From the NCBI GenBank assembly GCA_012728955.1, contig JAAYED010000074.1, positions 1 through 57,106 of the forward strand: a stretch of DNA of 57,106 bases, in the 5' to 3' direction. Within the stretch, counting starts at the first letter, position 1. Each line of letters starts with the position of its first letter. The translations under genes and the position numbers were made by a program. Positions 28,121 through 35,730 of this stretch are shown here, piece after piece. This DNA comes from Chloroflexota bacterium. Lineage in GTDB: Bacteria > Chloroflexota > Anaerolineae > UBA1429. A model generated the notes under the pieces. It was given only the letters and a program-made list of their open reading frames with translations, was not told the DNA's origin and did no database searches.

Positions 28121-28206
28121 CTTGTGTCCACGACAGCCCTGTGTCGCCGACAGCGTGACTGTCCCTGAGAGCCATGTGTGGTCCAGTGCCCGTGGCAGTT
28201 GCCGCC

Positions 28207-28450
28207 GAGCGCCCCACTCGGGCGGGCGGAGACCCAGCGGGGCGCCCCCTCTGCTCAGCACCCGCTCTGCTCGGCGGCCGCCTTACCGAGCGCCCCACTT
28301 GGGCGGGCGGAGACCCAGCGGGGCGCCCGCTCTGTTGAGCGCCCGCTCTACTGGGCGCCCGCCTTACTGGGCGCACGCTCTACTGAGCGCCCGCCCTGCT
28401 GAGCGCCCGCCCTGCTGAGCGCCCGCTCTACTGGGCGCCCGCCTTACTGG
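28207..28450. repeat. Tandem 16-bp repeat running into the MerR 3' end, plus an 81-bp direct repeat
   Basis: Eight consecutive copies of a 16-mer (GCGCCCGCTCTACTGG and variants) fill 28323-28450. The last copy overlaps the final codons and TAA stop of the MerR gene (ends 28444). Upstream, CGCCCCACT.GGGCGGGCG followed by GAGACCCAGCGGGGCGCCC occurs near 28210 and again 81 bp later. Confidence 0.85.
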
Positions 28451-28824
28451 GCGGCGAGCTCCTGCTCGCGGGGCAGCAGGATGTCGTCATAACGGGCGAT
28501 CTTTAAATCCAGCCGGTCGAGCACGGCCTGTTGCTCGGCGATGCGCTGCGCCAGCTGCTCCCGCTGGTCCCGCAGGATGGCCAGACGTGCCTCGATGGTG
28601 CCGTCGCCCTGGCGAAAGAGAGCCACATACTGGCGCAGGGCCTCGATGGGCAGGCCCGCGCTCCGCATGCAGCGGGCAAACTCGACCCAGCGGCAATCCT
28701 CCTCGCGATAGTCCCGCAGGCCGTTCTCCCCCCGCGGCACCGGCGGGATGAGCCCGATTTTTTCATAGTAGCGCAGCGTGTCGGTGGAGAGATCGAAACG
28801 CTCGCTCACCTCGGAAATCTGCAT
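28444..28824 (-). CDS. MerR-family regulator, AdhR/NmlR-like
   Basis: A 126-residue MerR protein. The winged helix-turn-helix begins MQISEVSERFDLSTDTLRYY and continues EKIGLIPPVPR; a long dimerisation helix follows (about 80-118). It lacks the metal-binding C-terminal cysteines of CueR/ZntR. It has Cys44 and Cys52; Cys52 lies at the position of the conserved cysteine of AdhR, the carbonyl-electrophile regulator of Bacillus. It starts 20 nt after the ferredoxin-type AKR stop with AAAGGAG, so it is the second gene of the operon driven by the palindrome array at 30070-31009, which it probably binds. Confidence 0.9.
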   Translation of the reverse strand: MQISEVSERFDLSTDTLRYYEKIGLIPPVPRGENGLRDYREEDCRWVEFARCMRSAGLPIEALRQYVALFRQGDGTIEARLAILRDQREQLAQRIAEQQAVLDRLDLKIARYDDILLPREQELAAQ

Positions 28825-28844
28825 GGCGGCTCCTTTCCCTTTGG

Positions 28845-30032
28845 TCAGCGCGGCCGGGCGGCGCGAAAGGCGGTGATCCGTTCATCCAGCTCGGCCAGCA
28901 CCCGGGGCACCTCGATCATTTGCGGGCAGACCTGCATGCAGGCCTCGCAGGCGATACAGTTGGCGGGCATGTCCGCCTCCCCCAGGGCCTGCAGCGCAAA
29001 GAACACGCTGGCCGTGGGCTCAAAGGACAGCTCGTTATACAGCGCGATGAGCGCCGGGATATCCAGCTCCTGCGGACAGGTTTCGCAGCAGTAGCGACAG
29101 GCGGTGCAGGGAACGAGATTCACCAGGCTGTCGGTGACCTGCTGCAGCACCTGGCGATCGCCAGCGCTGAGGGGCTGGGGCGCGTCAAAGAGCTGCAGGT
29201 TCTCCTCCAGCTGGGCCAGCGTGCTCATGCCGCTCAACACCACCGCCACCTGCGGCAGGTCCTGCACAAAGCGCAGGGCCCAGGAGGCAAAGGATGCCTC
29301 CGGCCGGGCCGCCCGGAGCAGCTCGGCGGCCTGGGGCGCCGGATTGGCCAGATAGCCGCCGCGCACCGGCTCCATCACCAGCACGGGCAGGCCCCGCTCC
29401 GCCAGCAGGGCGTACTTGGCCGCCGCATCCTGCAGCGTCCAGTCCAGATAGTTGAGCTGCAGCTGCACAAACTCAAAGGTATCGGGGCGCCAGTCCAAAA
29501 AGCGCGCGATGGTCTCGGTGCGGCCATGGGACGAAAAGCCCAGATGGCGGATGCGCCCCGCCGCCCGCTGCTCCTCCAGGTAGGCCACCACGCCGAAATC
29601 GGCGTCGGTATAGGTATCATAAGAGGACTCGCACAGATTGTGCAGCAGGTAATAGTCGAAATAATCGACCCCGCAGCGGGCCAGCTGGTCCTCAAAGATG
29701 GTGGCCGGGCTGGAGACATCCAGCCCGCTGAGATAGCCCTGCATCTCTACGCGACCGTTGCGGATCTGCATCATGTGGCCGGGAAACTTGGTGGCCAGAT
29801 GCCACTGGGCCCGCGGATACTCGTTCAGCACCTGGCCCAGCAGCAGCTCTGAGGCGCCATTGTGGTAGCGATAGGCGGTATCAAAATAGGTGATGCCCCC
29901 TTCCAGGGCGCGGCGGATCAGGGCACGGGCGGCGGGCTCGTCGATGGGGCCCCCCTGCCCGAGGGTGGGCAGGCGCATGGCGCCCAGGCCCAGGCGAGAG
30001 ACGGTGCAGCTGCCCAGCGTACGGTACTCCAT
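28845..30032 (-). CDS. Aldo/keto reductase with C-terminal 2[4Fe-4S] ferredoxin domain (second copy)
   Basis: A 395-residue AKR, about two-thirds identical by eye to the 10152-11324 product. FDTAYRYHNGASE, LATKFPGHM and YYLLHNL carry the tetrad. The ferredoxin module has two complete clusters, Cys 309/312/315/319 and 359/362/365/369. ATG 30032 has AGGAG and lies just downstream of a MerR-type promoter. The adjacent electrophile-type MerR gene suggests a role in removing reactive carbonyls, or a response to them; the substrate is not known. Confidence 0.92.
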   Translation of the reverse strand: MEYRTLGSCTVSRLGLGAMRLPTLGQGGPIDEPAARALIRRALEGGITYFDTAYRYHNGASELLLGQVLNEYPRAQWHLATKFPGHMMQIRNGRVEMQGYLSGLDVSSPATIFEDQLARCGVDYFDYYLLHNLCESSYDTYTDADFGVVAYLEEQRAAGRIRHLGFSSHGRTETIARFLDWRPDTFEFVQLQLNYLDWTLQDAAAKYALLAERGLPVLVMEPVRGGYLANPAPQAAELLRAARPEASFASWALRFVQDLPQVAVVLSGMSTLAQLEENLQLFDAPQPLSAGDRQVLQQVTDSLVNLVPCTACRYCCETCPQELDIPALIALYNELSFEPTASVFFALQALGEADMPANCIACEACMQVCPQMIEVPRVLAELDERITAFRAARPR

Positions 30033-30063
30033 GTCTGACTCCTGTGGATCGTGATGATACCAG

Positions 30064-30094
30064 CATAACACCTGGAGTGCACTCCAGGTCAAGT
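30064..30094 (-). promoter_or_regulatory. MerR-type promoter of the AKR-MerR operon
   Basis: On the minus strand TTGACC (30086-30091 region) is followed by a 19-bp spacer and TATGCT (about 30061-30066). The palindrome ACCTGGAGTGCACTCCAGGT (30070-30089, perfect) fills the spacer. Over-long 19-bp spacers with a dyad inside are the defining mark of MerR-activated promoters. It is the gene-proximal unit of the array. Confidence 0.85.
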
Positions 30095-31009
30095 GGCGGA
30101 AAAGGACCGTGGGCGGAAGTCGATTGTGGGCGGAAACTGTCCGGCCAGGCCCTCCGCGGGCTCGGCCGCCAAGCGCCCCGCCACCCACTCTGCCCCTGTG
30201 CTGACACCTGGAGTGCACTCCAGGTCAAATCGCGGAAAAGGACCGCTCGCGGAAATCGAGCGTGGGCGGAAGCCCTCCGGCCACGGCCCCGCGGGCTCCA
30301 CTGCGACCCACCATTCTATCCTAACACCTGGAGTGCACCCCAGGTCAGATCGCGGAAAAGGACCGCTGGCGGAAAACGACCTTGGGCGGAAACCGTCCGG
30401 CCACGCCCTCCGCGAACTCGCCCGCCAGGCACCCCGCCACCCAGCCTGCCCCTATGCTAACACCTGGAGTGCACTCCAAGTCAAATCGCGGAAAAGGACC
30501 GCTCGCGGAAATCGAGCGTGGGCGGAAGCCCTCCGGCCACGCCATCCGCGATCTCCACTGTGGGCCGCAATTCTATCCTAACACCTGGAGTACACTCCAA
30601 GTCAAGTGGCGGAAAAGGACCGCTGGCGGAAATGAGCGTGGGCGGAAGCCGTCCCGGCCACCCCACCGCGGGCTCGGCCGCCGAGCGCCCCACCGCCCAG
30701 CCTGCCCCCATGCTAACACCTGGAGTGCGCTCCAGGTCAAATGGCGGAAAAGGACCGCTGGCGGAAAGCGAGCGTGGGCAGAAGCCGTCCCGGCCACCCC
30801 ACCGCGGGCTCGCCCGCCGAGCGCCCCGCCGCCCAGCCTGCCCCCATGCTGACACCTGGAGTCGGCTCCAGGTCAGATCGCGGAAAAGGACCGCTGGCGG
30901 AAGACGAGCGTAGACGGAAACCGTCCGGCCACGCCATCCGCGAACTCGCCCGCCGAGCGCCCCACCGCCCAGCCTGCCCCCATGCTAACACCTGGAGTGG
31001 GCTCCAGGC
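30070..31009 (-). repeat. Array of eight MerR operator/promoter units of 120-136 bp
   Basis: The palindrome ACCTGGAGTGCACTCCAGGT or a variant with one to three changes starts at 30070, 30206, 30326, 30462, 30593, 30718, 30854 and 30990 (intervals 136, 120, 136, 131, 125, 136, 136). On the minus strand each copy carries TTGACC, TTGACT, CTGACC or TTGGCC on one side and, 19 bp away, TATGCT, TAGCAT, TAGGAT, CAGCAT or CAGCAC on the other. The rest of each unit is shared too (GCGGAAAAGGACCG, GGCGGAA, GCCCAGCCTGCCCC). No gene is present in the array. Confidence 0.92.
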
Positions 31010-31083
31010 CAAATCGCTCACGATCGCCGTTCTGTCCGCCGCGCGGCCCCGCGGGCGGCACCATCACAGCCGAGCGCAAACCC

Positions 31084-31111
31084 TTTACCCGCGCAAGGGA
31101 CGTGGTATACT
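31084..31111 (+). promoter_or_regulatory. Promoter candidate of the Gfo/Idh/MocA gene
   Basis: TTTACC (31084-31089), 16-bp spacer, TATACT (31106-31111); the -10 is strong, the -35 moderate. It lies 36 nt before the start codon. Confidence 0.5.
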
Positions 31112-31146
31112 CGCCCTGTCCGATCGGATCGGCTTGAGGAGGGGCA

Positions 31147-32373
31147 ATGTCAGAAGAGATCTTTCGTCTGGGATTGGTGGGAGCGGGCATCATCGCGCGC
31201 ACGCACATCCGCGCCATGGGTCTGCTCAAGGAGCGGGGCCTGGGGGGCTTTGAGGTAGTGGCCATCTGCGACATGAACGCCGAGGCGGCCGCCGAGGCCG
31301 TGGCCCTGGCGCAGGAGCTGCTGGGCCAGACCCCCAAGGTGTACGCCGATTATCGCGCCATGCTGGACAACGAAGAGCTGGATGGCGCCGATCTGTGCCT
31401 GCCGCACGGGCTGCATCACACTGCGGCCATCGACTGCATGGAGGCGGGCGTCAACGTGCTGTGCGAAAAGCCGCTGGGCATCACCATCAAGGCCAGCCGC
31501 ATGATGGCCGAGGCCGCCGATCGCACCGGCGCGGTGTTCTCCCTGGCCGTGCCCCAGCGCCGGCTGCCCGGCATGCGCATGGTACGCTGGGCGCTCAACG
31601 ACTCGGGGCTGCTGGGCAAGCCCCTGACCTTTTTCCACACCATGGCCCGCGCCGGCGCCCGCCGCGATCCCAACGCGCCGGTGCCCTATGCCAGCCGCTG
31701 GCGCGCCGATCGCCTGATGTCGGGAGGCGGCCCCGCCATGGACGGCGGCTTTCACTGGTGCGATGGCATGCGCTTTTTGATCGGTGAGGTGGATACGGTC
31801 TATGCCCGGGCCATCGAGATCGGTGGCGGCCAGGTGCAGAACGTGCCCGAGGTGCGCGAGGATACGCTGCACGCCGTGCTCACCTTCAAGAACGGCATCA
31901 CCGGCACCTGGGCCTGGTCCTTTGACGCCCCGGGGGAGGGCTTTCAGAAGGTGCTCTTTTACGGTACCGAGGGCTCGCTGAGCACCGAAACCCGGCACGC
32001 CATTTTCCACCTGTACTGGCGCCAGGGCGAGATGATCGAGGAAGGCCTGCTGACCCAGCGCGAGGGCAAGCAGTTCACCTTTGACGAGCTGCACGGCCTG
32101 TACAAGGCGGCCACCCCGCCGGAGCAGTACGAGTTCCTCTTCCCGGCCGGCGTGCAGAACGGCTTTGCCTATGAGATCTGGGAGTTCATGGAGGTGGTGC
32201 GCGGCAACCGCGAGCGGGTGGAGGTGGATGCCTGGGACGGTATCAAGTCGCTGGCGGTGTGCGAGGCGATCTATGAATCGGCCACCTCGGGGATGCCCGT
32301 CAAGGTGGAGGACGTGCTCTCGGGCAAGGTAGAGGCCTACCAGGCCCCGATCAACGCCCACTGGAACATCTAG
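31147..32373 (+). CDS. Gfo/Idh/MocA family oxidoreductase
   Basis: A 408-residue NAD(P)-dependent oxidoreductase. The N-terminal Rossmann motif is LVGAGIIARTH (10-20), and the EKP motif with the catalytic Lys is at residues 107-109 (CEKPLG). The C-terminal GFO/IDH/MocA domain includes DGGFHWCDGMRFL, supplying the second conserved Asp/His region. It probably oxidises or reduces a sugar or inositol derivative. ATG 31147 follows GAGGAGG. Single-gene transcript. Confidence 0.92.
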   Translation: MSEEIFRLGLVGAGIIARTHIRAMGLLKERGLGGFEVVAICDMNAEAAAEAVALAQELLGQTPKVYADYRAMLDNEELDGADLCLPHGLHHTAAIDCMEAGVNVLCEKPLGITIKASRMMAEAADRTGAVFSLAVPQRRLPGMRMVRWALNDSGLLGKPLTFFHTMARAGARRDPNAPVPYASRWRADRLMSGGGPAMDGGFHWCDGMRFLIGEVDTVYARAIEIGGGQVQNVPEVREDTLHAVLTFKNGITGTWAWSFDAPGEGFQKVLFYGTEGSLSTETRHAIFHLYWRQGEMIEEGLLTQREGKQFTFDELHGLYKAATPPEQYEFLFPAGVQNGFAYEIWEFMEVVRGNRERVEVDAWDGIKSLAVCEAIYESATSGMPVKVEDVLSGKVEAYQAPINAHWNI

Positions 32374-32430
32374 CGAGCTGGCAGCGGCGCCGCTGCCGGT
32401 GGGCTGGCGCCGCCCAGATTGCCCGAAGAG

Positions 32431-32476
32431 AACCCCTCGTCGCCACGGCGCGTCGCGCCCCTGCGGCGAGGGGTTT
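32431..32476 (+). terminator. Possible terminator after the Gfo/Idh/MocA gene
   Basis: AACCCCTCG (32431-32439) can pair with CGAGGGGTT (32467-32475), followed by a T run (GGGGTTTTG). A smaller hairpin, CCCCTGCGGCGAGGGG, sits directly before the T run. The second half recurs near 32767-32800, so part of this is also repeat sequence. Confidence 0.5.
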
Positions 32477-32880
32477 TGCGAGCCAGACCCCGTGCCCGCC
32501 CGCGGCGACGCCCCCTGCCCCGTGCAGCGCAGCGCCCGCAGCCGGTGTCGCATCGGCGGGCGGGAGGGGCTCCGGCGGCGCGCACTCCGCAGCCTCCGCC
32601 CCGCTCCCGGCGCGACTCCCTGCCCCGTGCAATGCAGCGCCCGCGCCCGGTGTCCCATCGGCGGGGCGGACGGCCTCCGGCGAGGCGCACTCCGCAGCCT
32701 CCGCCCCGCTCCCGGCGACACACCCTGCCCCGTGCAGCGCAGCGCCCGCGCCCGGTGTCCCATCGGCGGGCGTCGCGCCCCTGCGGCGAGGGGTTTTGTG
32801 AGCCAGGCCCCGTGCCGGCCCGCGGCGACGCCCCCTGCCCCGTGCAGCGCAGCGCCCGCGCCCTGTATCGCAGGGGCGGG
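32453..32880. repeat. Tandem ~105-bp repeats
   Basis: TGCCCCGTGCAGCGCAGCGC (with small changes) starts near 32516, 32621, 32726 and 32836. Between copies the units share CCGGTGTC.CATCGGCGGG and CGCACTCCGCAGCCTCCGCC. A longer block, GTCGCGCCCCTGCGGCGAGG to GCGGCGACGCCCCC, occurs at about 32453 and 32767. No gene. Confidence 0.8.
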
Positions 32881-32901
32881 CGTGGCGGTCCCCGGCGAGG
32901 T

Positions 32902-33435
32902 TCAGCAGCGCCAGTCGATCCGGGCGGGATGCGGCTCGTCCGCCACGGCCATGGCCCGCAGCGCGGCTTCCATCCGCCCGCACTCTTCCGCCGCCGCCCG
33001 CTCCAATTCCTCCCAGGGCGCCTCGGGACCCAGGCGCTGATAGGCCAGCGCCAGCGCCCCGTACAGGGCCAGCCCCAGGCAGTGCCGCGCGGCGTGGATG
33101 CTGGAGGCGCACTGGGCTATGGCCCGGGCCGCCCCCTGGGCCGCCGGATGCCCCTCGGCCTCGCGGGCAGCGGCGTGGGCCTCCTGCAGGATGATCCCCT
33201 TGACGGCCGGCAGCTTGACCTCGCCCCGCAGCCAGGCCCGGGCCCCCTGCAGGGCGTGCAGCGGACGCTCATCCCCGGGAAAGGCCTGCCCATAGATCGG
33301 GGCCAGATGCTGCTCGGCATAGCCCAGGCACCACTCTACCAGCGTCGCCTTGGACTGGGTCTGCACCAGGTCCACCAGGCTCTGCAGGCAGGGCGCCTGC
33401 CAATCGGTCCACATCCTGCGATAGCGCCTGACCAT
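32902..33435 (-). CDS. Imm5-like putative immunity protein
   Basis: A 177-residue, Ala-rich, mostly helical protein. The pattern CLGYAEQHLAPIYGQAFPGD.RP, AARAWLRGE-like and HAAAREAEGHPAAQGAARAIAQ with a following HAARHCLGLALYGALA segment matches the Imm-5-like helical family found beside polymorphic toxins. No toxin gene is visible here. ATG 33435 follows GGGAGG and lies 30 nt after the antiporter stop, so it is probably cotranscribed. Family assignment rests on pattern recall only. Confidence 0.6.
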   Translation of the reverse strand: MVRRYRRMWTDWQAPCLQSLVDLVQTQSKATLVEWCLGYAEQHLAPIYGQAFPGDERPLHALQGARAWLRGEVKLPAVKGIILQEAHAAAREAEGHPAAQGAARAIAQCASSIHAARHCLGLALYGALALAYQRLGPEAPWEELERAAAEECGRMEAALRAMAVADEPHPARIDWRC

Positions 33436-33465
33436 AGATCCTCCCAGCGACAGTTGCGGCGCCCC

Positions 33466-34668
33466 TCAGGCGGGGTCATCCTGCGGCAGCAGCCGCCTCC
33501 AGGAACGCTCGATGGCGATCACCCCCAGAGGCGCGGTTACCAGCATGGAGAGCACCGCCAGGGCACAGGCCACCCCTCCGCAGGGCAGCCCCAGCGCCAG
33601 CGGCACCGATCCGATAGCGGCCTGGACCGTGGCCTTGGGCAGACAGGCCAGCAGGCAAAAGGCGCGCTCGCGGGTGGTGAGAGGGGTGCCCAGCAGCGAG
33701 AGCCAGGTGGCCGCCGACCGCGCCAGATAGGCCGCCAGCAGCAGCAACAGTCCCGCGCCCCCCACGGCCAGCGTGGCCCGGGGATCCACCCCGGCGCCCA
33801 CCAGCACAAAGAGCACCACCTCGGCCCACAGCCAGAGGTGCCCCAGGGCCGCAGCCAGCTCCTCTGCCGCGGGAACGGGGCTGCACCAGCGATAGCAGGC
33901 CGCCATGCCCAGCACCGCCAGCAGCCCGGAAAAGGGCCACTGGGCCGGGGCCAGCCCCTCCAGCCCCTGCAGCAGGAGCGCCAGGGCCAGCAGCGTCAGC
34001 ACCACCAGCGTGGGTCGGGGAGCGGCCCCCCGACGCAACAGGGTCCTCTGCCCGCGGGCCAGCGCCCAGCCCGTCGCCAGCCCCAGGGCCAGCCCGCTCA
34101 GCAGGGCCAGCGGGATGCGCAGGAACGGTCCGGCTCCGGCCCCGTCCTGTGCCACGCGAAAGGCCGCCGCCGCCAGGGCCAGCACAAAGACGTTATCCAG
34201 CGACACCGCCGTGGCCAGGATGTGGGGCACCCGGTGGGCGGTGCCGCGCCCCTGCTGCATCAGCCGCAGCATGGCTGGCACGATCACCGCCGGCGAAATT
34301 GCCGCCAGCACGCAGCCCAGCACCAGCGCGCCGGACGCATCCAGCCCCAGCAGGGGGGGCGCCAGCAGCAGCGCCGCCAGCACCTCGGCCAGAGGCGGCA
34401 GCGTCGCGATCAGCAGGATCGGGCGGGCCACGGCGGCTGCCCCCCGCAGATCCACCGCCAGCCCCGCGTGCAGCAGCAGGATCAGCAGCGCCAGCCGACG
34501 CAGATCAGGCGAGAGGGCCAGCAGATCGGCGCCCAACAGGTTGAGGCCCACCGGACCCACGGCGATCCCCGCCAGAATCATCCCCAGGATGCGGGGCAGG
34601 CGCGCCTTTTGCGCCAGTGCCGCCCCCGCCAGCCCGGCCAGCATCAAGATCCCCATGGAAATCAGCAT
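33466..34668 (-). CDS. Cation/proton antiporter, CPA2 family-like
   Basis: A 400-residue protein with about 12 hydrophobic segments. It begins LISMGILMLAGLAGAALAQ, then RLPRILGMILAGIAVGPVGLN, the usual CPA2 start. SPAVIVPAML and SLDNVFVLALAAAAF align with the conserved core helices; the Asp in SLDN is a candidate ion-binding residue. It lacks the C-terminal TrkA domains of KefB/C. ATG 34668 has GGAGG. Probably exchanges Na+ or K+ for H+. Confidence 0.85.
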   Translation of the reverse strand: MLISMGILMLAGLAGAALAQKARLPRILGMILAGIAVGPVGLNLLGADLLALSPDLRRLALLILLLHAGLAVDLRGAAAVARPILLIATLPPLAEVLAALLLAPPLLGLDASGALVLGCVLAAISPAVIVPAMLRLMQQGRGTAHRVPHILATAVSLDNVFVLALAAAAFRVAQDGAGAGPFLRIPLALLSGLALGLATGWALARGQRTLLRRGAAPRPTLVVLTLLALALLLQGLEGLAPAQWPFSGLLAVLGMAACYRWCSPVPAAEELAAALGHLWLWAEVVLFVLVGAGVDPRATLAVGGAGLLLLLAAYLARSAATWLSLLGTPLTTRERAFCLLACLPKATVQAAIGSVPLALGLPCGGVACALAVLSMLVTAPLGVIAIERSWRRLLPQDDPA

Positions 34669-34708
34669 CCGCACGCCTCCTGCGCAGCGCCCCGCGGGCA
34701 TGGCCCCG

Positions 34709-34737
34709 AGCATAGTCCCGACGGTGCGGGGAGCCAA
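34709..34737 (-). promoter_or_regulatory. Promoter candidate of the antiporter operon
   Basis: On the minus strand TTGGCT (34732-34737), 17-bp spacer, TATGCT (34709-34714), about 40 nt before the antiporter start. Confidence 0.5.
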
Positions 34738-35232
34738 CTCGGCGGTGGCGCCGGGCAGGCAGGAGGGATGGGCCGCGGAAGGGTGGCTTGGAGTGGAAGC
34801 GGCACGGTCGGAGCGAACGGGTGGCACTGGCGGGAGGTCTCCGGCAGGGCACCCGCCCACTGTGTCAGCAGCCCGCCGCGACTGTGGGCGGCGGCAGCGC
34901 TTGGAGTGGCATGGCCACCGGCGGAGGGAACGGGTGGGCGCGGACGCGGCACTGCCTGCTGTCCAGCGCGCCGCGGTGCGTGCCCCCCCCTCGGGACGCC
35001 CCGACGGCACCCACGGGCGGCGTCGGCAGAGCCGCAATCCGAAGGCCCGGCGCTTGGCGCGGGCAGTGGGGCCTCCTACGGACCCGAGGGCCCACCGCTC
35101 GGCGCGGGCGGGAGGTCAGCGGCAGGGGAGCCGCCCACTGTGTCAACAGCCCTCCGCGACTGTGGGCGGCGGCAGCGCTTGAAGTGGCATGGCCATCGGC
35201 GAAGGGAACGGGTGGCCGAGGGCCCGCGGCCC
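34738..35232. repeat. Spacer with a ~95-bp direct repeat
   Basis: The block CCCACTGTGTCA.CAGCCC, then ACTGTGGGCGGCGGCAGCGC and GGAACGGGTGG, occurs at about 34855-34943 and again at about 35133-35220 (offset 278). A partial third copy (GGAGTGGAAGCGGCACGG to AACGGGTGG) lies near 34790. No gene is visible. Confidence 0.7.
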
Positions 35233-35715
35233 CTACTCTGCGCCGGGCACCTCGGCCGCCGCTGCTTGCTGCGCCGCTGCCTGCTGCGCCGCTGTCTCCG
35301 GCGCCGCTGCCTGCTGCACCGCTGCTTGCTGCGCCGCCTCCCAGGCGGCGGCCTCGGCGGCACCCAGCTGCCGATAGGCCTCCTCCACCGGCTCCCACAA
35401 CTCGATGGGCCGCCCCTGCGGATCGGCGATCTGGGCAAAGCGGCCGTACTCCCACTGGCTGATCTCTTGCAGCACCGTCACGCCCCGCCCGCGCAGCAGC
35501 TCCAGATAGGCCGGCAGATCATCCACCGTAAAGTTCAGCAGCGCGCTATCGGGATGTCCATCCAGCGTGATGATGGTGAACAGGTTGGGCTCCATAAAGC
35601 CGATGCCCGCGGCGCCCACCGCCAGCCCCAGCACATCGTGGTACCAGCTGAGCAGCGCCTGCGTGTCGCCATCCAGCTTCAGAAAGACGCCCCCCAATCC
35701 GGTGATCCGTGCCAT
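35233..35715 (-). CDS. VOC (glyoxalase/bleomycin resistance) family protein with Ala/Gln tail
   Basis: A 160-residue protein. Residues 1-110 form one VOC module (GGVFLKLDGDTQALLSWYHD at the start, FAQIADPQGRPIELWEP at the end, with the metal-ligand-like Glu). Residues 117-160 are low complexity, almost entirely Ala and Gln, encoded by a tandem 15-bp GCTGCCTGCTGCGCC-type minisatellite. ATG 35715 follows GAGGAGG and lies 15 nt after the MFS gene stop. A dioxygenase-like or lyase role is possible; substrate unknown. Confidence 0.85.
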   Translation of the reverse strand: MARITGLGGVFLKLDGDTQALLSWYHDVLGLAVGAAGIGFMEPNLFTIITLDGHPDSALLNFTVDDLPAYLELLRGRGVTVLQEISQWEYGRFAQIADPQGRPIELWEPVEEAYRQLGAAEAAAWEAAQQAAVQQAAAPETAAQQAAAQQAAAAEVPGAE

Positions 35716-35730
35716 GTGTCCTCCTCTCCT

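Noticed and set aside
30070-31009. Possible CRISPR array
   Set aside because: Units are ~130 bp and similar along their whole length; there are no short identical repeats with unique spacers, and no cas genes.
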